From Tigriopus japonicus (Eukaryota > Arthropoda > Copepoda > Harpacticoida > Harpacticidae): 64,000 bases of DNA. Location of the stretch: the NCBI GenBank assembly GCA_010645155.1, contig CM021316.1:2922712-2986711 (forward strand), written 5' to 3'. The position numbers were made by a program, and so were the translations under genes. The number at the start of each line of letters is the position of its first letter. Position 1 is the stretch's first letter. The notes under the pieces are model-generated. The model was given only the letters and a program-made list of their open reading frames with translations. It was not told the DNA's origin and did no database searches. Below, piece by piece: positions 62,482 through 64,000 of the stretch.

Positions 62482-64000
62482 CTCATCTTGCTAAGGTCAC
62501 TTTTTGGGGACACTTGATGGTCAATTCAGGGCTCGCGTACATTTCTTGCCTACCTTCATTCTTTCCTTCGACCGACCGGTTCACAACCTTTTTTGTGGGG
62601 TGCAAATAAGTATCTGATAATCAGTTCCGAATTAGCTGGATCTCCTCTCGGGAGGAACCAAATGCAAATTCGTGAGTCATGGGCAAAGATTGTCCGCGTC
62701 GTCAGACACTCAATATTTGTCACCCTTCAATACACGTAAATTTGTCGATAATGGGATTGGTTTTCAGCGGTCTCAAGGTAGAACAAAAAGAGATTGAGGT
62801 TGGATCTTTAAACCTCTGGAACGCTTAGGTTGAATAACTGCAAAACACAGATTGGGTAGAAGAGTCAGACTCGGAGGACTTGGAGAGAATTCAAATAATC
62901 GGCCAAAGCATTCTCTTCATTTGACCTATGTAACATATTTTTACATGTGTTTTTTCGTGAACTATGTTTTGTCCCTCGTTTACCACTTTTTCAAGTCATT
63001 GAGAAATGTAGTAAACGAGTCATGGATGCAACTGGAAACACCTTGAACCCGCTGTGTCAGACCTCGGGAATGATGACCTTCCAGAAACTAATTATTCACG
63101 GTGATCATTATTCTTAGGCAAACCCGGGTGACCAAGACTATTCAATCCTACTCACATTGCACAACTTTCTGGCTGAGAAAATGAAGAAGCTCCTTCTTTG
63201 GCTTTGTCTCCAATTTCCCACACAAGATCATGAGAACATGAGAGCCTTCACCCCAAAGAAAGTTTGATCCTTCATTGCACTCTTCTTGCCCTTAAGATTC
63301 TCTCCGTAAATCCTTCAGAAGCTGAATTGGTCATGCTTTGGGATTTATGACCAAGATGACACATCAAATGTTGCACCAAGCGAGTGCCTTTCCTTGGTAT
63401 ATGTTTCATACAACCAATAACCAATGTGAGGGGTTTTGAAAAGAGCTTCGAAAACTAGACCTATTTTGGAAAAAACGAGGGTTCTTAATCCTGGTTTTTG
63501 TAAAGATCAGAGGTCAATTGTGGCAATCATTCACACTGTTGGATCGTCATTATTGGACCGGGGAACAGTGGGCAATGGGATTGTTGCGATTGGAATACCA
63601 ATCTAGGGATCTGACATTTGGTATTCTAGACTCAGGGTAAAGCCGTGCAACCCATTATTAAGTCATGTGCACCATAAATTGTTGACAAATTGTCTTGGCG
63701 ACCTTTTCGGGAGTGTTGTACCCACCTTAAGAGCCGTTCGTCTCTTGCACTCTCCGTTGTAGATGATGATGTTTTGATAGATTCCTGATCATAGATTGTT
63801 GGTCTGCCACATACAACATCATTCTTTAATGAGAAACCGAGCAATGCTTTTCAAGGCTGAATTTAAGCAAACGGGCGATGTTTTTGGCCATATTGCAAAC
63901 TTTGATTTAGCGACCCTGATGCCAAGTCAGATCTCGTTGGCTCCACAAAATGTGAGATGGACTTGGCCATAAAGTTGTGAATAGCATCTTGTAATGATGC
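62482..64000. other. Right end of window, no gene recognised
   Basis: Upstream flank of the predicted minus-strand gene; open frames are short and without motifs. Confidence 0.35.

Overview
This window is eukaryotic. Genes are split by short GT-AG introns (52 to a few hundred bases), flanking DNA is AT-rich, and coding density is low. Three recognisable genes lie in the first 12 kb, all on the minus strand: the 5' end of carnitine O-palmitoyltransferase 1 (CPT1), a small secreted chitin-binding type-2 (peritrophin-like) protein, and a complete inscuteable (insc) gene. Inscuteable plus a secreted chitin-binding protein points to an arthropod. The very short introns and Tc1/mariner-type elements would fit a crustacean such as a copepod, but the species is inference.

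Layout. 1-466: first two coding exons of CPT1, running off the left edge. 1618-2280: three-exon chitin-binding gene with a signal peptide and a poly(A) signal. 2764-12042: insc. Its eight coding exons join in phase into a 1243-residue protein with an unusually long (about 660-residue) N-terminal exon, a conserved LGN/Pins-binding motif, Armadillo repeats and a C-terminal PDZ-binding tail. Its first coding intron (5058-9959) holds a predicted plus-strand nested gene of unknown function (5847-7348). 12043-31348: about 19 kb with no gene I can defend, containing a GAGA/DRE-rich promoter-like patch near 15 kb and simple repeats. 31.3-44.6 kb: a mobile-element zone with a 3'-truncated Tc1/mariner transposase, a 290-bp TA-flanked MITE, two long foldback elements, a LINE reverse-transcriptase tail, a tRNA-like relic, and a 709-bp element packed with 14 copies of a TAGCAG motif in both orientations. 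44.6-61.7 kb: mostly unassigned sequence with scattered exon-like stretches. 61701-62481: a predicted two-exon minus-strand gene of unknown function.

The known genes do different jobs: CPT1 in mitochondrial fatty-acid import, insc in spindle orientation and cell polarity, and the peritrophin-like protein in the extracellular matrix or cuticle. They appear to be tandem neighbours rather than a pathway. The most unusual items are the insc N-terminal extension and nested gene, the TAGCAG element, and a small set of CTCF-like motifs around the repeat zone. All splice joins were inferred by eye from splice-site sequence and reading phase; no alignment or transcript data were available.
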